From Fen-1298 sp963833465 (GTDB taxonomy: Bacteria; Bacteroidota; Ignavibacteria; UBA10030), in NCBI GenBank assembly GCA_963833465.1, contig CAWHXW010000003.1, positions 992,001 through 1,056,000 on the forward strand: DNA of 64,000 nt. The letters run 5' to 3'. The position numbers and the translations under genes were made by a program. Each line of letters begins with the position of its first letter. The stretch's first letter is position 1. Below are positions 35,509 through 46,366 of the stretch, in pieces. Below the pieces are notes generated by a model. It did not search any database and was not told the DNA's origin. It saw only the letters and a program-made list of their open reading frames with translations.

Positions 35509-36066
35509 TCAATAAATCCAAGGTATTAAACGATAAGTTCTTTTCATATAATCAGAATAATCCGTTCCGAATTGTTTTATCAATAATGCTTCTTCTATTT
35601 TTACTCGATTAAGCATTGCAACAATTATCAAAATTGAAATGATTAATAAACTTATCCAGCTATTGAGAGATATACCGAATCCAATAAACGATAATATCGA
35701 ACCCGAATAGGATGGATGCCGGATAAGTCTATAGACTCCGTCTGTTTTAATTTTGTGATTATCTTGAATTGCAACATCTACGGTAAAAAGTCGTCCTAAG
35801 GTCCATATTGAAATGAATCTTAATATCATGCCAATTATTATAGTTAGAAGTCCGAGATATGGGACAATTGGAAAATTACTTATAGGAATTTTAAAAATAA
35901 TTGTGAAAATGATTCCTAAGGAATTTGCAACACCTATCGTTATCCAAATAATTCGTAATGAGCCTCTGTCATAATTCTTTATATTGTTTGTACCGGATCG
36001 TAATAATCTATTCAGCAATATCTCTGAAATGAACCAGATTGCCCAGATTGTAATAAATAATTTCAT
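35509..36066 (-). CDS. isoprenylcysteine carboxyl methyltransferase (ICMT)-like membrane protein
   Basis: A 185-residue integral membrane protein with four or five hydrophobic segments. The SAM-binding signature of the ICMT/PEMT family is visible (VYRLIRHPSYSGSILSFIGFGISLNSW and a C-terminal EEALLIKQFGTDYSDYMKRTYRLIPWIY). In bacteria the substrates of these enzymes are mostly unknown; lipids and small isoprenoids have been proposed. It lies 46 bp after the PanE-like gene and may be cotranscribed with it. Confidence 0.8.
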   Translation of the reverse strand: MKLFITIWAIWFISEILLNRLLRSGTNNIKNYDRGSLRIIWITIGVANSLGIIFTIIFKIPISNFPIVPYLGLLTIIIGMILRFISIWTLGRLFTVDVAIQDNHKIKTDGVYRLIRHPSYSGSILSFIGFGISLNSWISLLIISILIIVAMLNRVKIEEALLIKQFGTDYSDYMKRTYRLIPWIY

Positions 36067-36112
36067 ATTATTTTATTTCTGCTGTTGGTAAATATTGTTT
36101 CAATTGATTTAA

Positions 36113-37042
36113 TTATCTAAATCTTATTAATAATTTTTCGTAAACATTTCTCGTGTTTGGCGTCGGTAATCCCAATTCTTCTCCATAACGAATTATTGTT
36201 CCGCCGAATAAATCTCCTTCATTGATTTTTCCTTTTAATTCAACATCTCTTTGAAATGATGTTTTTGAATTAGAAGGGAATTGTTTTGCTTTCAAAAATG
36301 AGGTTTCTACTATATCTGAACCTAAAGGAATATTTAATTTTCTTGCTATTTTTTCTATTTCACTCATTATTGATTTTGTTAATTGGCTCAACCCGGAATA
36401 TTCAAGTATTTCACCTAAAGTTTTTTCATAAGTTGCAGAAACCAATCCGTATGCAGCTATAAACATGTATTTTGACCAGATAGATACTTGAATGTATTTC
36501 TGCCATTCAAAATCTATCTCAGATTCTTTTAAAATTTCCAATAATGATTCGGGATAGAAATCAGGAAACATTGGATCGTATCCGATGTATAATTTGCAGC
36601 TTCCCCCATTTTGATAAATAATTCCAGGACTCTCTATGTGAGTGCCGATATAGACACAAGATGGGAAAACGAATCCATTGGATAAATATTTTCTTATCCT
36701 CTCGTATATATCGACTCCATTAAGCAATGGTAGAATAAGTGTTTTTTCGTCGGATATTTTAGAAATATTTATTACTGCGTCTGATAAATCATAGCTTTTT
36801 ACCGATAGGATAACAACATCACAGATCGGTAAACCTTCTAAACTGTCAGTGCATTTATTAGGTAAGACATTTATTATCTCTGAGCCGTCTGATTTCTTTA
36901 AGGTCAAACCGTTAGCGCAAATAACTTCTTTATGTTTTCCTCTTGCAATAAAATATATTTCATGTTCGCTTAGGAATCTTTTGGTCACAAGAGAGCCAAA
37001 ATATCCACCGACACCTCCAACTCCAAAAAAACATATTTTCAT
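36113..37042 (-). CDS. 2-dehydropantoate 2-reductase-like protein
   Basis: A 309-residue protein of the ApbA/PanE family. The N-terminal Rossmann motif is FFGVGGVGGYFGS, and the C-terminal domain has the conserved SIWSKYMFIAAYGLVSAT (Lys/Asn/Asp-type active-site helix). It probably reduces ketopantoate with NADPH for pantothenate synthesis, or a similar 2-keto acid. No other pantothenate gene is nearby, so a paralogue with another substrate is possible. Confidence 0.82.
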   Translation of the reverse strand: MKICFFGVGGVGGYFGSLVTKRFLSEHEIYFIARGKHKEVICANGLTLKKSDGSEIINVLPNKCTDSLEGLPICDVVILSVKSYDLSDAVINISKISDEKTLILPLLNGVDIYERIRKYLSNGFVFPSCVYIGTHIESPGIIYQNGGSCKLYIGYDPMFPDFYPESLLEILKESEIDFEWQKYIQVSIWSKYMFIAAYGLVSATYEKTLGEILEYSGLSQLTKSIMSEIEKIARKLNIPLGSDIVETSFLKAKQFPSNSKTSFQRDVELKGKINEGDLFGGTIIRYGEELGLPTPNTRNVYEKLLIRFR

Positions 37043-37324
37043 ATTCTAATCTCTTTTTTATAAAGTATTTTTCGACCGGCAAACACACTTCACAATACTG
37101 AGACGATTTGCTATTATGTCTAAGTTGCATGTATTCAAAATTGATTATCAGGATCGTTCTTATCGATACAACTATTCCGCTGTTTGATATGCGACCGCTG
37201 TGATTAGTATAAACAGCGTCACAATAATGATAATGAGAAGAGGAAAATCTTTTTCATTTGGGTTAAAAAGTATTCCGCCATACTGACGAAACTGATAATT
37301 CCATATGTAGAATATTGGAACCAA

Positions 37325-38551
37325 TTATTTTTGTAAATAATTTCTCCCCAAATTTATTTCGAGATTGTTCTTTATTAGTTCTATTCTTTGCTGAACACTT
37401 ATACCTGTTCGTAATCCGTCTTCAGGTGTATGAATGACATAATCGAGAAGTCGATCGATAGTTGATACAGCAACATGCATTCTTGTATCTGACGAGCCGT
37501 AATAAATAAATACTTTACCATCTGAGCGCTGAACCCATCCATTACTGAAGACAACGTTTGAAACATCGCCCACGCGTTCTTCACCTTCAGGAGCAAGAAA
37601 GTATCCGCCCGGCTTTGCAATGATTTTAGAAGGATCCTTTAGATCAGAAAGAAACATGTACAAAACATACCGCAGTCCTGCGGCAGTATTTCGAACTCCA
37701 TGCGCAAGCTGCAGCCATCCTTTTGCTGTTTTGATCGGTGCAGGGCCTAATCCGTTTTTCGCTTCTTTGATTGTATGGTAAGCGCGGTCATCGATAATGA
37801 TTTCGCTTTCGATCACTGCGTTCTCAATTTTGTCAGACAATCCCCATCCGATACCGCCGCCGGATCCAGCTTCGATGAAACCATCCTGAGGCCGTGTATA
37901 AAACGCATATTTCCTTTGAATAAACTCAGGATGAAGTACAACATTTCTTTGTTGCGGAGATTTTGTCAGCAAATCTGGCAGGCGTTCCCAGTTTAATAAA
38001 TTTTTTGTCCTCACAATACCGCATTGTGCAATTGCAGAAGAAGTATCGATTCTTGGAACGTTAAAATCTTTTCGTTCGGTACAGAATAATCCGTAAATCC
38101 ATCCATCTTCATGTTTCACGAGACGCATATCATATACATTGATGTCTGCATCTGATGTTTCCGTGAGCTGAATCGGATAATTCCAGAACCGAAAATTATC
38201 GATTCCATTAGGAGATTCTGCAATGGCGAAAAAAGATTTTCTATCAACACCTTCCACACGAACGATTAAAACAATTTTTCCATTGAATTCTATTGCACCG
38301 GAATTGAATGCCGCGTTTACCCCCAAACGTTCCATTAAGAATGGATTTGTCTTGAAGTTTAAATCGTAGCGCCAGGAAATAGGTGTATGTTCGGCTGTCA
38401 GTATAGGATTGACATACCTTTGAAAAACGCCGTTAGTTTCCTTTAATGGAATATTCTTCTTCCGAATTAATTTCTCATGATTGAGAAATAATTGCCGAAC
38501 ATTCTTTTTAAATATTAATTCTTTTGAAAGAGTTTTTTTCATTTTAGTCAT
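37325..38551 (-). CDS. GH130 (subfamily 1-like) 4-O-beta-mannosyl-glucose phosphorylase
   Basis: A 408-residue five-bladed propeller enzyme of glycoside hydrolase family 130. The catalytic aspartate (Asp141, in VYDMRL), the phosphate-binding arginines and the segments VRVEGVDRKSFFAIAESPNGIDNFRFW and GWLQLAHGVRNT are typical of the GH130_1 group. That group splits Man-beta-1,4-Glc with phosphate into mannose-1-phosphate and glucose. No signal peptide is present, so it works in the cytoplasm. It is divergent from the rest of the mannan locus, with 277 bp between the starts that should hold both promoters. Its substrate is the expected product of the epimerase domain encoded at 51697-54036. Confidence 0.88.
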   Translation of the reverse strand: MTKMKKTLSKELIFKKNVRQLFLNHEKLIRKKNIPLKETNGVFQRYVNPILTAEHTPISWRYDLNFKTNPFLMERLGVNAAFNSGAIEFNGKIVLIVRVEGVDRKSFFAIAESPNGIDNFRFWNYPIQLTETSDADINVYDMRLVKHEDGWIYGLFCTERKDFNVPRIDTSSAIAQCGIVRTKNLLNWERLPDLLTKSPQQRNVVLHPEFIQRKYAFYTRPQDGFIEAGSGGGIGWGLSDKIENAVIESEIIIDDRAYHTIKEAKNGLGPAPIKTAKGWLQLAHGVRNTAAGLRYVLYMFLSDLKDPSKIIAKPGGYFLAPEGEERVGDVSNVVFSNGWVQRSDGKVFIYYGSSDTRMHVAVSTIDRLLDYVIHTPEDGLRTGISVQQRIELIKNNLEINLGRNYLQK

Positions 38552-38828
38552 TCCAATTACCTTAATTTAAATTAAATCTCTTGAGAATGGAATCTAATAT
38601 TTGAAAGACAACAAAAGCCGACAAAACAATAGCGAAATACTTTAATTAATTGTACGAACATTTTTTCACAGATAGTATCATTTATTAAAGTTAAAAAGTG
38701 CGTATTAATTTTCCTGCAAGCAAATAAAAAGACGAAAAAGAAACAGTGAAAACTTCTTCTTTTTGATAAAAACTTTCTATATTTTTGTTTATTAAAAGTA
38801 TTTATCCCATAATTAATTCGGAGCCAAT

Positions 38829-40892
38829 ATGAAACAAAATATATTCGAAGGAATTAAAACAAAAATACACTTTCGTTTTATCTTCATAATTATATTACTT
38901 TGCTTTTGCGATGCGAACCTAACTGCTCAAACCGGAGCTTTTCGATTAGCGCCGCTCTTTCAAGATAATATGGTTCTGCAACAACAGGCTAATTGTACGA
39001 TTTGGGGAAATGGAATTCCGCAAACAAAGGTTTTTATCCGCACTTCTTGGGGAAAATTAATATCAACCGTCGTTCAACAAGATAGCGGTTGGACGGCTAA
39101 ATTGCCTACACCCAAAGCCGGCGGCCCATTTCAAATTTCATTACGTCAAGGAACATCGCTGCTTGTTTTAAGAAATGTTTTGGTTGGAGAAGTTTGGTTA
39201 TGTTCCGGCCAATCCAACATGGAAATGCCGTTGGAAGGATGGCCGCCGTCAAATACAATAACCAATAGTGACAGCGAGATCGAACAAGCGCTTTGTCCGA
39301 CAATAAGAATGTTTACTGTAATGCGATCGTATGAAGCCGCACCAAATAAATTCTGCGAAGGAGCGTGGACAGAATGTTCACCGGTCGATGTTCGACCATT
39401 CAGCGCCTCCGCATTCTTTTTTGGGAAGACATTATCGAAAGAGCTAAAGGTTCCGATTGGACTTATTAATTCCAGTTATGGAGGCACATTTATAGAAGCA
39501 TGGATGAGTAAAGCAGCTCTGAATTCTTTTAATGAATATGCATCTCAATTGAAACAGTTAGATAAATGCAGTGATAGTATTCTATCACTTAATAAATGGA
39601 TAGTCAAACATCCATCGATAGTAATTCGAGAACAAGATCCATTGCGCAAGTATTTAGGGCTAAATTTTAATGATGATCAGTGCTTTGCTCGGACATATAA
39701 AGACAGCGCTTGGCATGAAATGAAATTGCCTGTCTATTGGGAGCAAGCAGAAATTGGCGAGTTTGACGGTGTTGTTTGGTTCCGAAAACTTGTGAATATT
39801 CCATCCAGCTGGAAAGGTCAAGATCTTACATTGCACCTTGGCCCGGTTGACGACATGGATGAAACTTATGTGAATGGTAAAAAAGTCGGCGGTTACATGG
39901 CTGACGGATATTGGAATATCAATCGAGTATATAAAGTAGCTGGTTCGTCAATAACAGATTCTATTCTTCAAATTGCGGTACGTGTGGTTGATCTTCGTGG
40001 TGGAGGAGGAATCTGGGGAAATGGAACGAAAATGGAAATCGTCAATGATGCTGACAACAGCAGCATTTCAATTGAAGGAAATTGGAAATTTTTGCCGGTT
40101 GCGGAATTACTGTCAAATACTTTCTTTGTTTATGGGGCTGAAGGAAATGAATTTAATAAACGGCCAAAGTTTCCTATTAACTTTTCACAAAATACACCAA
40201 GCTCGTTGTTCAACGGAATGATTAATCCTCTTGTCCCTTTTACTATTAAGGGAGTTATCTGGTATCAGGGTGAAAATAATGTAGCGGATCCTGTTCTTTA
40301 TAAAAAACTTTTCCCTTCTATGATTACAGATTGGCGAACACAATTTAATGTCGGTGACTTCCCGTTCTATTTTGTTCAGTTAGCCCCATACGACTATGGA
40401 GATAGTTCCAAATCTCAAGAGCTTCGTGAAGCACAATTTCAGACTCTTTCTGTTAAGAATACCGGAATGGCAGTTACATTGGATATTGGTAATCCGAAAA
40501 ATATTCACCCGGCAGACAAAGAAGATGTTGGAAAGAGATTAGCTTCTCTGGCGCTGGCTAAAACCTATGGAAAGAAAATTCCATTTTCCGGACCTGTCTA
40601 CAAATCGATGAAAGTGATTAAAGGAAAAGTTATTCTTTCATTTGACAATGTTGGCAAAGGATTGGTAATAAAACCACTGAAGGGTGAACACAATTTCTTG
40701 ATTGCGGGCGGTGATAAAGTATTCAAGAAGGCAGTAGTTAAAATAGATGGATCAAAACTTGTAATTTCAAATCCAGAAATTAAAAATCCGATTGCTGTGC
40801 GTTACGCTTGGAGTAATACCGATGAAGGCACACTCTTTAACAGGGAAGGGTTGCCGTCTTCATCGTTCCGGACGGATGATTGGAAAGAATAA
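38829..40892 (+). CDS. exported SGNH (sialate O-acetylesterase-type) carbohydrate esterase
   Basis: A 687-residue protein with a signal peptide (FIIILLCFCDANLTAQ). It has the SGNH nucleophile in CSGQSNMEMP (Ser129), a conserved VIWYQGENN block and the His/Asp pair in NIHPADKEDVG. A galactose-binding-like domain is inserted (VWFRKLVNIPSSWKG ... VDDMDETYVNGKKVG), as in other SiaE-type esterases. In this locus it most likely removes acetyl groups from mannan rather than from sialic acid. A GGAG site precedes the ATG. Confidence 0.82.
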   Translation: MKQNIFEGIKTKIHFRFIFIIILLCFCDANLTAQTGAFRLAPLFQDNMVLQQQANCTIWGNGIPQTKVFIRTSWGKLISTVVQQDSGWTAKLPTPKAGGPFQISLRQGTSLLVLRNVLVGEVWLCSGQSNMEMPLEGWPPSNTITNSDSEIEQALCPTIRMFTVMRSYEAAPNKFCEGAWTECSPVDVRPFSASAFFFGKTLSKELKVPIGLINSSYGGTFIEAWMSKAALNSFNEYASQLKQLDKCSDSILSLNKWIVKHPSIVIREQDPLRKYLGLNFNDDQCFARTYKDSAWHEMKLPVYWEQAEIGEFDGVVWFRKLVNIPSSWKGQDLTLHLGPVDDMDETYVNGKKVGGYMADGYWNINRVYKVAGSSITDSILQIAVRVVDLRGGGGIWGNGTKMEIVNDADNSSISIEGNWKFLPVAELLSNTFFVYGAEGNEFNKRPKFPINFSQNTPSSLFNGMINPLVPFTIKGVIWYQGENNVADPVLYKKLFPSMITDWRTQFNVGDFPFYFVQLAPYDYGDSSKSQELREAQFQTLSVKNTGMAVTLDIGNPKNIHPADKEDVGKRLASLALAKTYGKKIPFSGPVYKSMKVIKGKVILSFDNVGKGLVIKPLKGEHNFLIAGGDKVFKKAVVKIDGSKLVISNPEIKNPIAVRYAWSNTDEGTLFNREGLPSSSFRTDDWKE

Positions 40893-40957
40893 AGCATCCT
40901 GATGCATTTATTATTTAACATGATTTGCAATTGTAATATTAATAAATGGAGTGCTCA

Positions 40958-42175
40958 ATGAAAAAAATCTATTTTTTGATTACTGTTGCTGCTAGTATAT
41001 TACTATTTAGCGGTGCAGTTGCACAAAAATTTCAAGGATTAGCTCTTACACCGCCGATGGGCTGGAATAGCTGGAATACATTTCAATGCAATGTTGATGA
41101 AGCACTCATTCGCGAAATAACCGATGCAATGGTAACCAGTGGTATGAAAGATGCAGGTTACAGATATATTGTCATAGATGATTGCTGGCATGGAGTGCGC
41201 GATAGTTTGGGATTTATACATCCAAACCCTCAACGATTTCCATCAGGGATGAAAGCACTTGCAGATTATATCCATTCCAAGGGATTAAAATTTGGAATTT
41301 ATTCATGTGCTGGTGATAAGACATGTGGAGGATACCCGGGAAGCCGAGGTCATGAATATCAAGATGCAATTACATATGCTCAGTGGGGCGTTGATTATCT
41401 CAAATATGATTGGTGCAACAATGAAGGATTGAATTCCGTTGGCGCGTACACAACTATGCGCGATGCTTTATATGCTGCCGGCAGGCCTGTAGTCTTTAGT
41501 TTATGTGAATGGGGCGATACCAAACCCTGGGAATGGGCAAAAGATGTCGGTCATCTGTGGCGAATTACAGGCGATATAACAAATTGTTTCGATTGTGAAG
41601 TGAACCACGGTTCATGGTCATCCTGGGGAATTATTAAAACTATAGAACAGCGGAAAGGCATCCGACAATTTGCCGGCCCGGATCATTGGAACGATCCGGA
41701 TATGATGGAAGTTGGCCGCGGTATGACGCAAAATGAGGATCGGGCGCATTTTTCAATGTGGGCGATGCTTGCGGCTCCTCTTATTGCAGGAAATGATGTG
41801 CGAAACATGAAAAAAGAGACAATTGAAATCCTCACAAACAAGGAAGTGATTGCAGTTGATCAGGATTCTCTTGGTGTTGAAGCTCTTAAATTTAATGATA
41901 ACGACGATGGTGTTGAAGTTTGGGTGAAGCCGCTAAAAAATGACGATTGGGGAATTTGTTTTCTCAATAAATCTAATCAGAAGAAAAAAATAGATTTCGA
42001 TTGGTCGAATAATTACATCTCTGATGATATTTCGAAGAAATCATTGAACATAAAAGATAACACGTTTACAGTTCGCGATCTGTGGGCAAAGAAAGTTATC
42101 GGAGATACTAAGAAAAAACTGACAGCAGAAATTGCTCCCCATGATGTGCTGATGTTGAGATTAGGAAAACAATAA
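40958..42175 (+). CDS. GH27 alpha-galactosidase, exported
   Basis: A 405-residue enzyme with a signal peptide (ITVAASILLFSGAVAQ) and the GH27 catalytic barrel beginning LALTPPMGWNSWNTFQ. The nucleophile is Asp151 (in YLKYDWC) and the acid/base Asp206 (in WRITGDI). The small C-terminal beta domain is present. It should release alpha-1,6-linked galactose from galactomannan, letting the mannanases act. The ATG at 40958 has GGAG at a correct distance; an ATG four codons earlier overlaps that site. The spacer to the esterase gene is 65 bp. Confidence 0.92.
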   Translation: MKKIYFLITVAASILLFSGAVAQKFQGLALTPPMGWNSWNTFQCNVDEALIREITDAMVTSGMKDAGYRYIVIDDCWHGVRDSLGFIHPNPQRFPSGMKALADYIHSKGLKFGIYSCAGDKTCGGYPGSRGHEYQDAITYAQWGVDYLKYDWCNNEGLNSVGAYTTMRDALYAAGRPVVFSLCEWGDTKPWEWAKDVGHLWRITGDITNCFDCEVNHGSWSSWGIIKTIEQRKGIRQFAGPDHWNDPDMMEVGRGMTQNEDRAHFSMWAMLAAPLIAGNDVRNMKKETIEILTNKEVIAVDQDSLGVEALKFNDNDDGVEVWVKPLKNDDWGICFLNKSNQKKKIDFDWSNNYISDDISKKSLNIKDNTFTVRDLWAKKVIGDTKKKLTAEIAPHDVLMLRLGKQ

Positions 42176-42232
42176 ATAATCTGTCGAATACGAACTTAAA
42201 TCTTTAAAGTTATTTAAAATATTGATTGCCAA

Positions 42233-43318
42233 GTGAATATGGAACAAAGAACACAATTATTAATCATCATATTTGTTTGTCTGTTATTAACGAGCTTATC
42301 GAATGCACAGCAGGTAGAAACAACTTCAAAAAAATATGATTGGACGAAAGGAGGAAATACTTATAAACCAATCAATCTGCCTAACGGACAAAGGCTTTCT
42401 TTGATTAAGGTGAAAGGAAATAGATTTGTCAATACACAGGGTGACACTATTCTTTTTAGAGGAGTAGCTATTGCAGATCCTGATAAAATCGATCAACAGG
42501 GCCATTGGAATAAAACTATTTTCGAGAAAGTGAAAGAACTTGGCGCAAAAATTGTCCGTATCCCGGTTCATCCTGCAACATGGCGAACGCGCACTCCCGA
42601 AAAATATTTATTATTATTGGATCAGGCGGTAGATTGGTGTACTGAACTTGGCATGTATGTCATAATTGACTGGCATTCCATCGGTAATCTCGGAATGGAA
42701 TTGTTTCAGGATCCAATGTATGTAACTACACGGCAGGAAACTTATGAATTCTGGCGAATCATTGCAGTACATTTCAAGGGAAATAACACAACAGCATTTT
42801 ATGAACTCTTCAATGAGCCGACATTGATCGATGGAAAACTCGGCAGCATGTCGTGGAGCGAATGGAAACAGATCAATGAGAAAATTATTCATCTAATTCG
42901 GGCATACGATACCGAAAGTATACCTCTCGTTGCCGGGCTTGACTGGGCATACGATTTAACTCCGCTCCACATCGAACCTATTGAAGCTGAAGGAATCGGG
43001 TATGTCACGCATCCATATCCGCACAAGCGCCATAAACCGTACGTACCGAAGTGGGATGAAGATTTCGGATTTGCCGCAGGTCGTTATCCTGTGGTTGCGA
43101 CCGAATTCAGTTTTATAGCAGGAAGACAGGGGATGGAAGAGAGTATTGAGTATGGAAAAGAAATTATCAAATATCTTGAAGAACGAGGTATGAGTTGGAT
43201 AACTTGGGTGTTCGATCCAGATTGGTATCCAAGATTAATTGAATCGTGGGATACATTTAAGCTTACCGAAACCGGAGAGTTTTTCAAGAAAGCTCTTCAA
43301 GGAAAATTGGAGAAGTAA
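42233..43318 (+). CDS. GH5 family glycoside hydrolase (mannanase/glucanase), exported
   Basis: A 361-residue GH5 enzyme with a signal peptide (IIIFVCLLLTSLSNAQQ). The acid/base glutamate is Glu195 in ELFNEP and the nucleophile Glu291 in VVATEFSF, with IIDWHS and the conserved HPYPHK between them. Substrate specificity within GH5 (endo-mannanase, beta-mannosidase or glucanase) cannot be fixed by eye; the neighbours favour mannan or glucomannan. Translation may start at the GTG (42233) or the ATG two codons later. Confidence 0.85.
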   Translation: MNMEQRTQLLIIIFVCLLLTSLSNAQQVETTSKKYDWTKGGNTYKPINLPNGQRLSLIKVKGNRFVNTQGDTILFRGVAIADPDKIDQQGHWNKTIFEKVKELGAKIVRIPVHPATWRTRTPEKYLLLLDQAVDWCTELGMYVIIDWHSIGNLGMELFQDPMYVTTRQETYEFWRIIAVHFKGNNTTAFYELFNEPTLIDGKLGSMSWSEWKQINEKIIHLIRAYDTESIPLVAGLDWAYDLTPLHIEPIEAEGIGYVTHPYPHKRHKPYVPKWDEDFGFAAGRYPVVATEFSFIAGRQGMEESIEYGKEIIKYLEERGMSWITWVFDPDWYPRLIESWDTFKLTETGEFFKKALQGKLEK

Positions 43319-43337
43319 AAAGAAAGGTTGAGACTAT

Positions 43338-43362
43338 TGTTCTTTTCTTTTGTAAAAGAACA
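43338..43362 (+). terminator. hairpin after the GH5 gene
   Basis: TGTTCTTTT and AAAAGAACA form a 9-bp stem with a 7-base loop, 19 bp after the GH5 stop. There is no T-tract downstream, so it may slow rather than stop transcription. Confidence 0.45.
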
Positions 43363-43458
43363 GTGCTTCATTTGCCCGCAGTGGAGATGATATATCATTG
43401 AATTCAATTCATCGGCTATTTATAAAAAGTTTATCAATGTATTCTTGAAGGGAAACAA

Positions 43459-44010
43459 ATGAAGAAGAAATCATGGTCATTGTTCCTATTTGCATTTTTC
43501 ATACACTCGCTTTGCAGTTTAAGTTCTGTTCTCATGGCTCAACAAAAAGCCAGTTCCCGTGAACATCTTTTGATGGATTTTGATTGGCGGTTTGCTTTTG
43601 GACATGCTTACGACCAGCAAAAGGATTTTCGAAATGAAACAGGGTACTTTTCCTATCTCACAAAAGCCGGTTTTGGAGACGGTGCTGCTGCAAAAAACTT
43701 CGATGATAGAAGCTGGAGAATGCTCGATTTGCCTCACGATTGGGCGGTCGAACTGCCGTTCGATTCTAATGCAAGCTACAGTCATGGATATAAAACTGTC
43801 GGCCATAATTATCCATTAACGAGTGTAGGATGGTACAGAAAAACATTTACAATTCCTGCAGCCGATCTTGGTAAGCGTATTAGTATTGAATTTGACGGTG
43901 TGCACCGTAATTCGATTGTATGGGTGAATGGATTCTATCTCGGCGTTGAACATAGCGGGTATTATACGTTTCAGTACCGATATCACAGATTATCTGAATT
44001 ATGGCGGTGA
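43459..44010 (+). pseudogene. GH2 beta-glycosidase, N-terminal part (before a frameshift)
   Basis: A signal peptide (SLFLFAFFIHSLCSLSS) is followed by the GH2 sugar-binding domain (LPHDWAVELPF, VGWYRKTFTIP, VWVNGFYLGVEHSGY). At about 43977 the protein stops matching the family: after GYYTFQY the frame reads RYHRLSELWR and ends, while the next frame gives DITDYLNYGGENVVAVRVD, the expected continuation. Removing one C from the CC at 43977-43978 restores one open frame through 46366. Ribosome site AAGGG precedes the ATG. Confidence 0.85.
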
Positions 44011-46366
44011 GAATGTTGTCGCCGTTCGTGTCGATGCAACAATGGAAGAGGGATGGTATTATGAAGGAGCTGGAATTTATAGGCATGTCTGGTTAAATAA
44101 AACTGCACCTCTTCATATTGCAACGTATGGTACATTTGTCACATCTGAAGTAAAAGAAAATTCTGCTGATGTGACGGTGCACGCTACTATGATAAATGAA
44201 GAATCAAGAACAGCGTCATTTACTATTTCTAATTTTATTATTAATGGAACAGGAAAAGTTGTTGCCACTGGTAAAGTGAAAGAAACAAATCTTAATGAAA
44301 ATGAAACCAAGGACTATTCATCTATTATCACTATTCACAGACCCAGCCTTTGGTCAGTGGAAACACCAAATCTCTATAAAGTTATTACGACTATTACAAA
44401 AGGCGATTCAGTAATTGATTCTTATGAAACAACTTTTGGCATTCGCACACTTCGCTTTGATGCTGAAAAAGGATTTTTTCTTAATGGGAAACATTTGCTT
44501 CTAAGAGGAGCTAATATGCATCAAGATCATGCGGGTGTCGGGACTGCGATTCCTGACGCGCTTCAGTATTTTCGGGTTAAGCGGCTTAAGGAGATGGGAG
44601 CAAACGCTATAAGGTGCTCTCATAATCCGGCAACACCCGAACTTCTTGATGTATGCGATCGATTGGGCATGCTTGTCGTCGATGAAAATCGATTACTCGG
44701 CACAACTGCGGAGCATCTTGATTTAATCAAACAGATGATTCTTCGGGACCGGAATCATCCGAGTGTATTTATTTGGTCAATTGGAAATGAAGAGTGGGAT
44801 CTTGAAGGAAATATTGCCGGTGCACGAGTTGCAGCAACGGTGCAGAAATTTGTACAAAAACTTGATCCGACTCGGCGTGTTACTTATGCAAACAGTGGCG
44901 GGTGGGGAAAAGGGATTTCCACTGTGCAGGATGTCATGGGATTCAATTATATTTCCAATGGGGACATCGATGAGCAGCATGCAAAATTTCCACATCAGCC
45001 GAGTATAGGAACCGAAGAAACTACTACCAGAGGAACACGCGGAGTCTATGAGGATAATATTCCTCTCGCACATATGGCGGCGACAGATCGAAAACCATCG
45101 GGATACAGCATGGAGCAAGGAATAAAATTCTATATGGCTCGCCCATTTCTCTCTGGGATGTTTTTTTGGACTGGATTTGACTATCGCGGTGAACCACACC
45201 CGTTTGGCTGGCCTCAGGTAGCTTCACAGTCTGGAATTTTTGATCTCTGCGGGTTTCCAAAAGATATGTTTTACTATCTCAAATCCTTTTGGACGGAACA
45301 GCCTATTGTACATATTTTTCCTCATTGGAATTGGAAAGGAAAAGAAAGTCAGGTTATCGACCTCTGGGCTTATAGCAATTGTGATGAAGTAGAACTTTTT
45401 ATTAATAATAAAAGCGCCGGGCGAAAAACTGTTCCTCAATATTCACATTGTGAATGGAAAGTACCTTATGAGGCAGGAACCGTTTTAGCTTACGGATATA
45501 AAGATGGGAAAGAAATTACAAGCGATGTAATTGAAACTGCTGAAGAGCCGGCATCCGTGAGGTTAGTTCCTGACCGCGACACCATCAATGCAGATAATGA
45601 AGATGTTTCTATTATTACAGTAAAGATTGAAGATCAAAAGGGAAGAATTGTTTCTACCGCCGGAAATGCAGTAATGTTTTCGTTGCAGGGACCAGGAAAA
45701 ATCATCGGTGTCGGTAATGGCGATCCATCTTCTCATGAAGAGGACAGAAACTTTGAACATGTTCTGCAATTGGAAATCGAAAATCTAAAAACTAAATCGA
45801 TCCAAAGTACAGAAACGCAGCCAGCCCTTCAATTTAGCTGCAATGATTCAGCATGGCAGACGATGGTAAATGCACATGGTGATTATGTGGCAGACCTAAA
45901 AGATACGACACACCAGTTGGTTATTAGAGGTATCTTTACGCTTCCCGAAATTACAAAAGACATGAAAATATCTCTCTGGCCAAAAAGTTTGGGTGAAGAA
46001 CAAGCAATCTATATTAATGGCCGTCTGATTGCGCAACGTATTAAACGAGATGATCCTGTTCAAGAATATATTTTGGATAATACATTTTTAAAGAGCGGGA
46101 AAAATATTTATGCAATATTGGGAAAACCTTTGCTAAAAAGATTTCAATACGATAATCTCAATACGGATCCCGGTTGTATTCAAGTTATTATACCGGCACA
46201 GCAATGGAAGCGAAAAGTTTTTAATGGATTTGCGCAAATAATTGTGCAATCGAGCAGGGAACAAGGTAATTTGATTCTTACAGCTTCATCCGAAAGATTA
46301 AATAGTGGAGTGGCGAAAATTATTACTAAATCAGTTGCACTGCGGCCGGCAGTGATCTTAAAATAA
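43928..46366 (+). pseudogene. GH2 beta-galactosidase/beta-mannosidase-like enzyme, C-terminal part (after a frameshift)
   Basis: This frame holds the catalytic part of the same gene: RGANMHQDHAGVG, the acid/base glutamate in SIGNEEW (nt ~44787) and the probable nucleophile in GTEETTTRGTRGVY (nt ~45015), plus FWTGFDYRGEPHPF. C-terminal domains follow: a DUF4982-type module (HIFPHWNWKG), an Ig-like GH2_C5 module and an inserted galactose-binding-like domain near the end. It should act on beta-linked hexose oligosaccharides exported or produced outside the cell. The first ~15 codons of the listed frame lie upstream of the slip and are not real protein. The gene is intact apart from one base. Confidence 0.85.

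Noticed and set aside
38760..38787. Bacteroidota-type promoter (TTTG and TANNTTTG) before the esterase gene
   Set aside because: TTTG and TATTTTTG are present but only about 14 bases apart, shorter than the usual spacing, and such matches are frequent in AT-rich DNA.
44777..45439. ORFs antisense to the GH2 gene
   Set aside because: They are shadows of the strongly conserved GH2 frame, with no ribosome site or domain.
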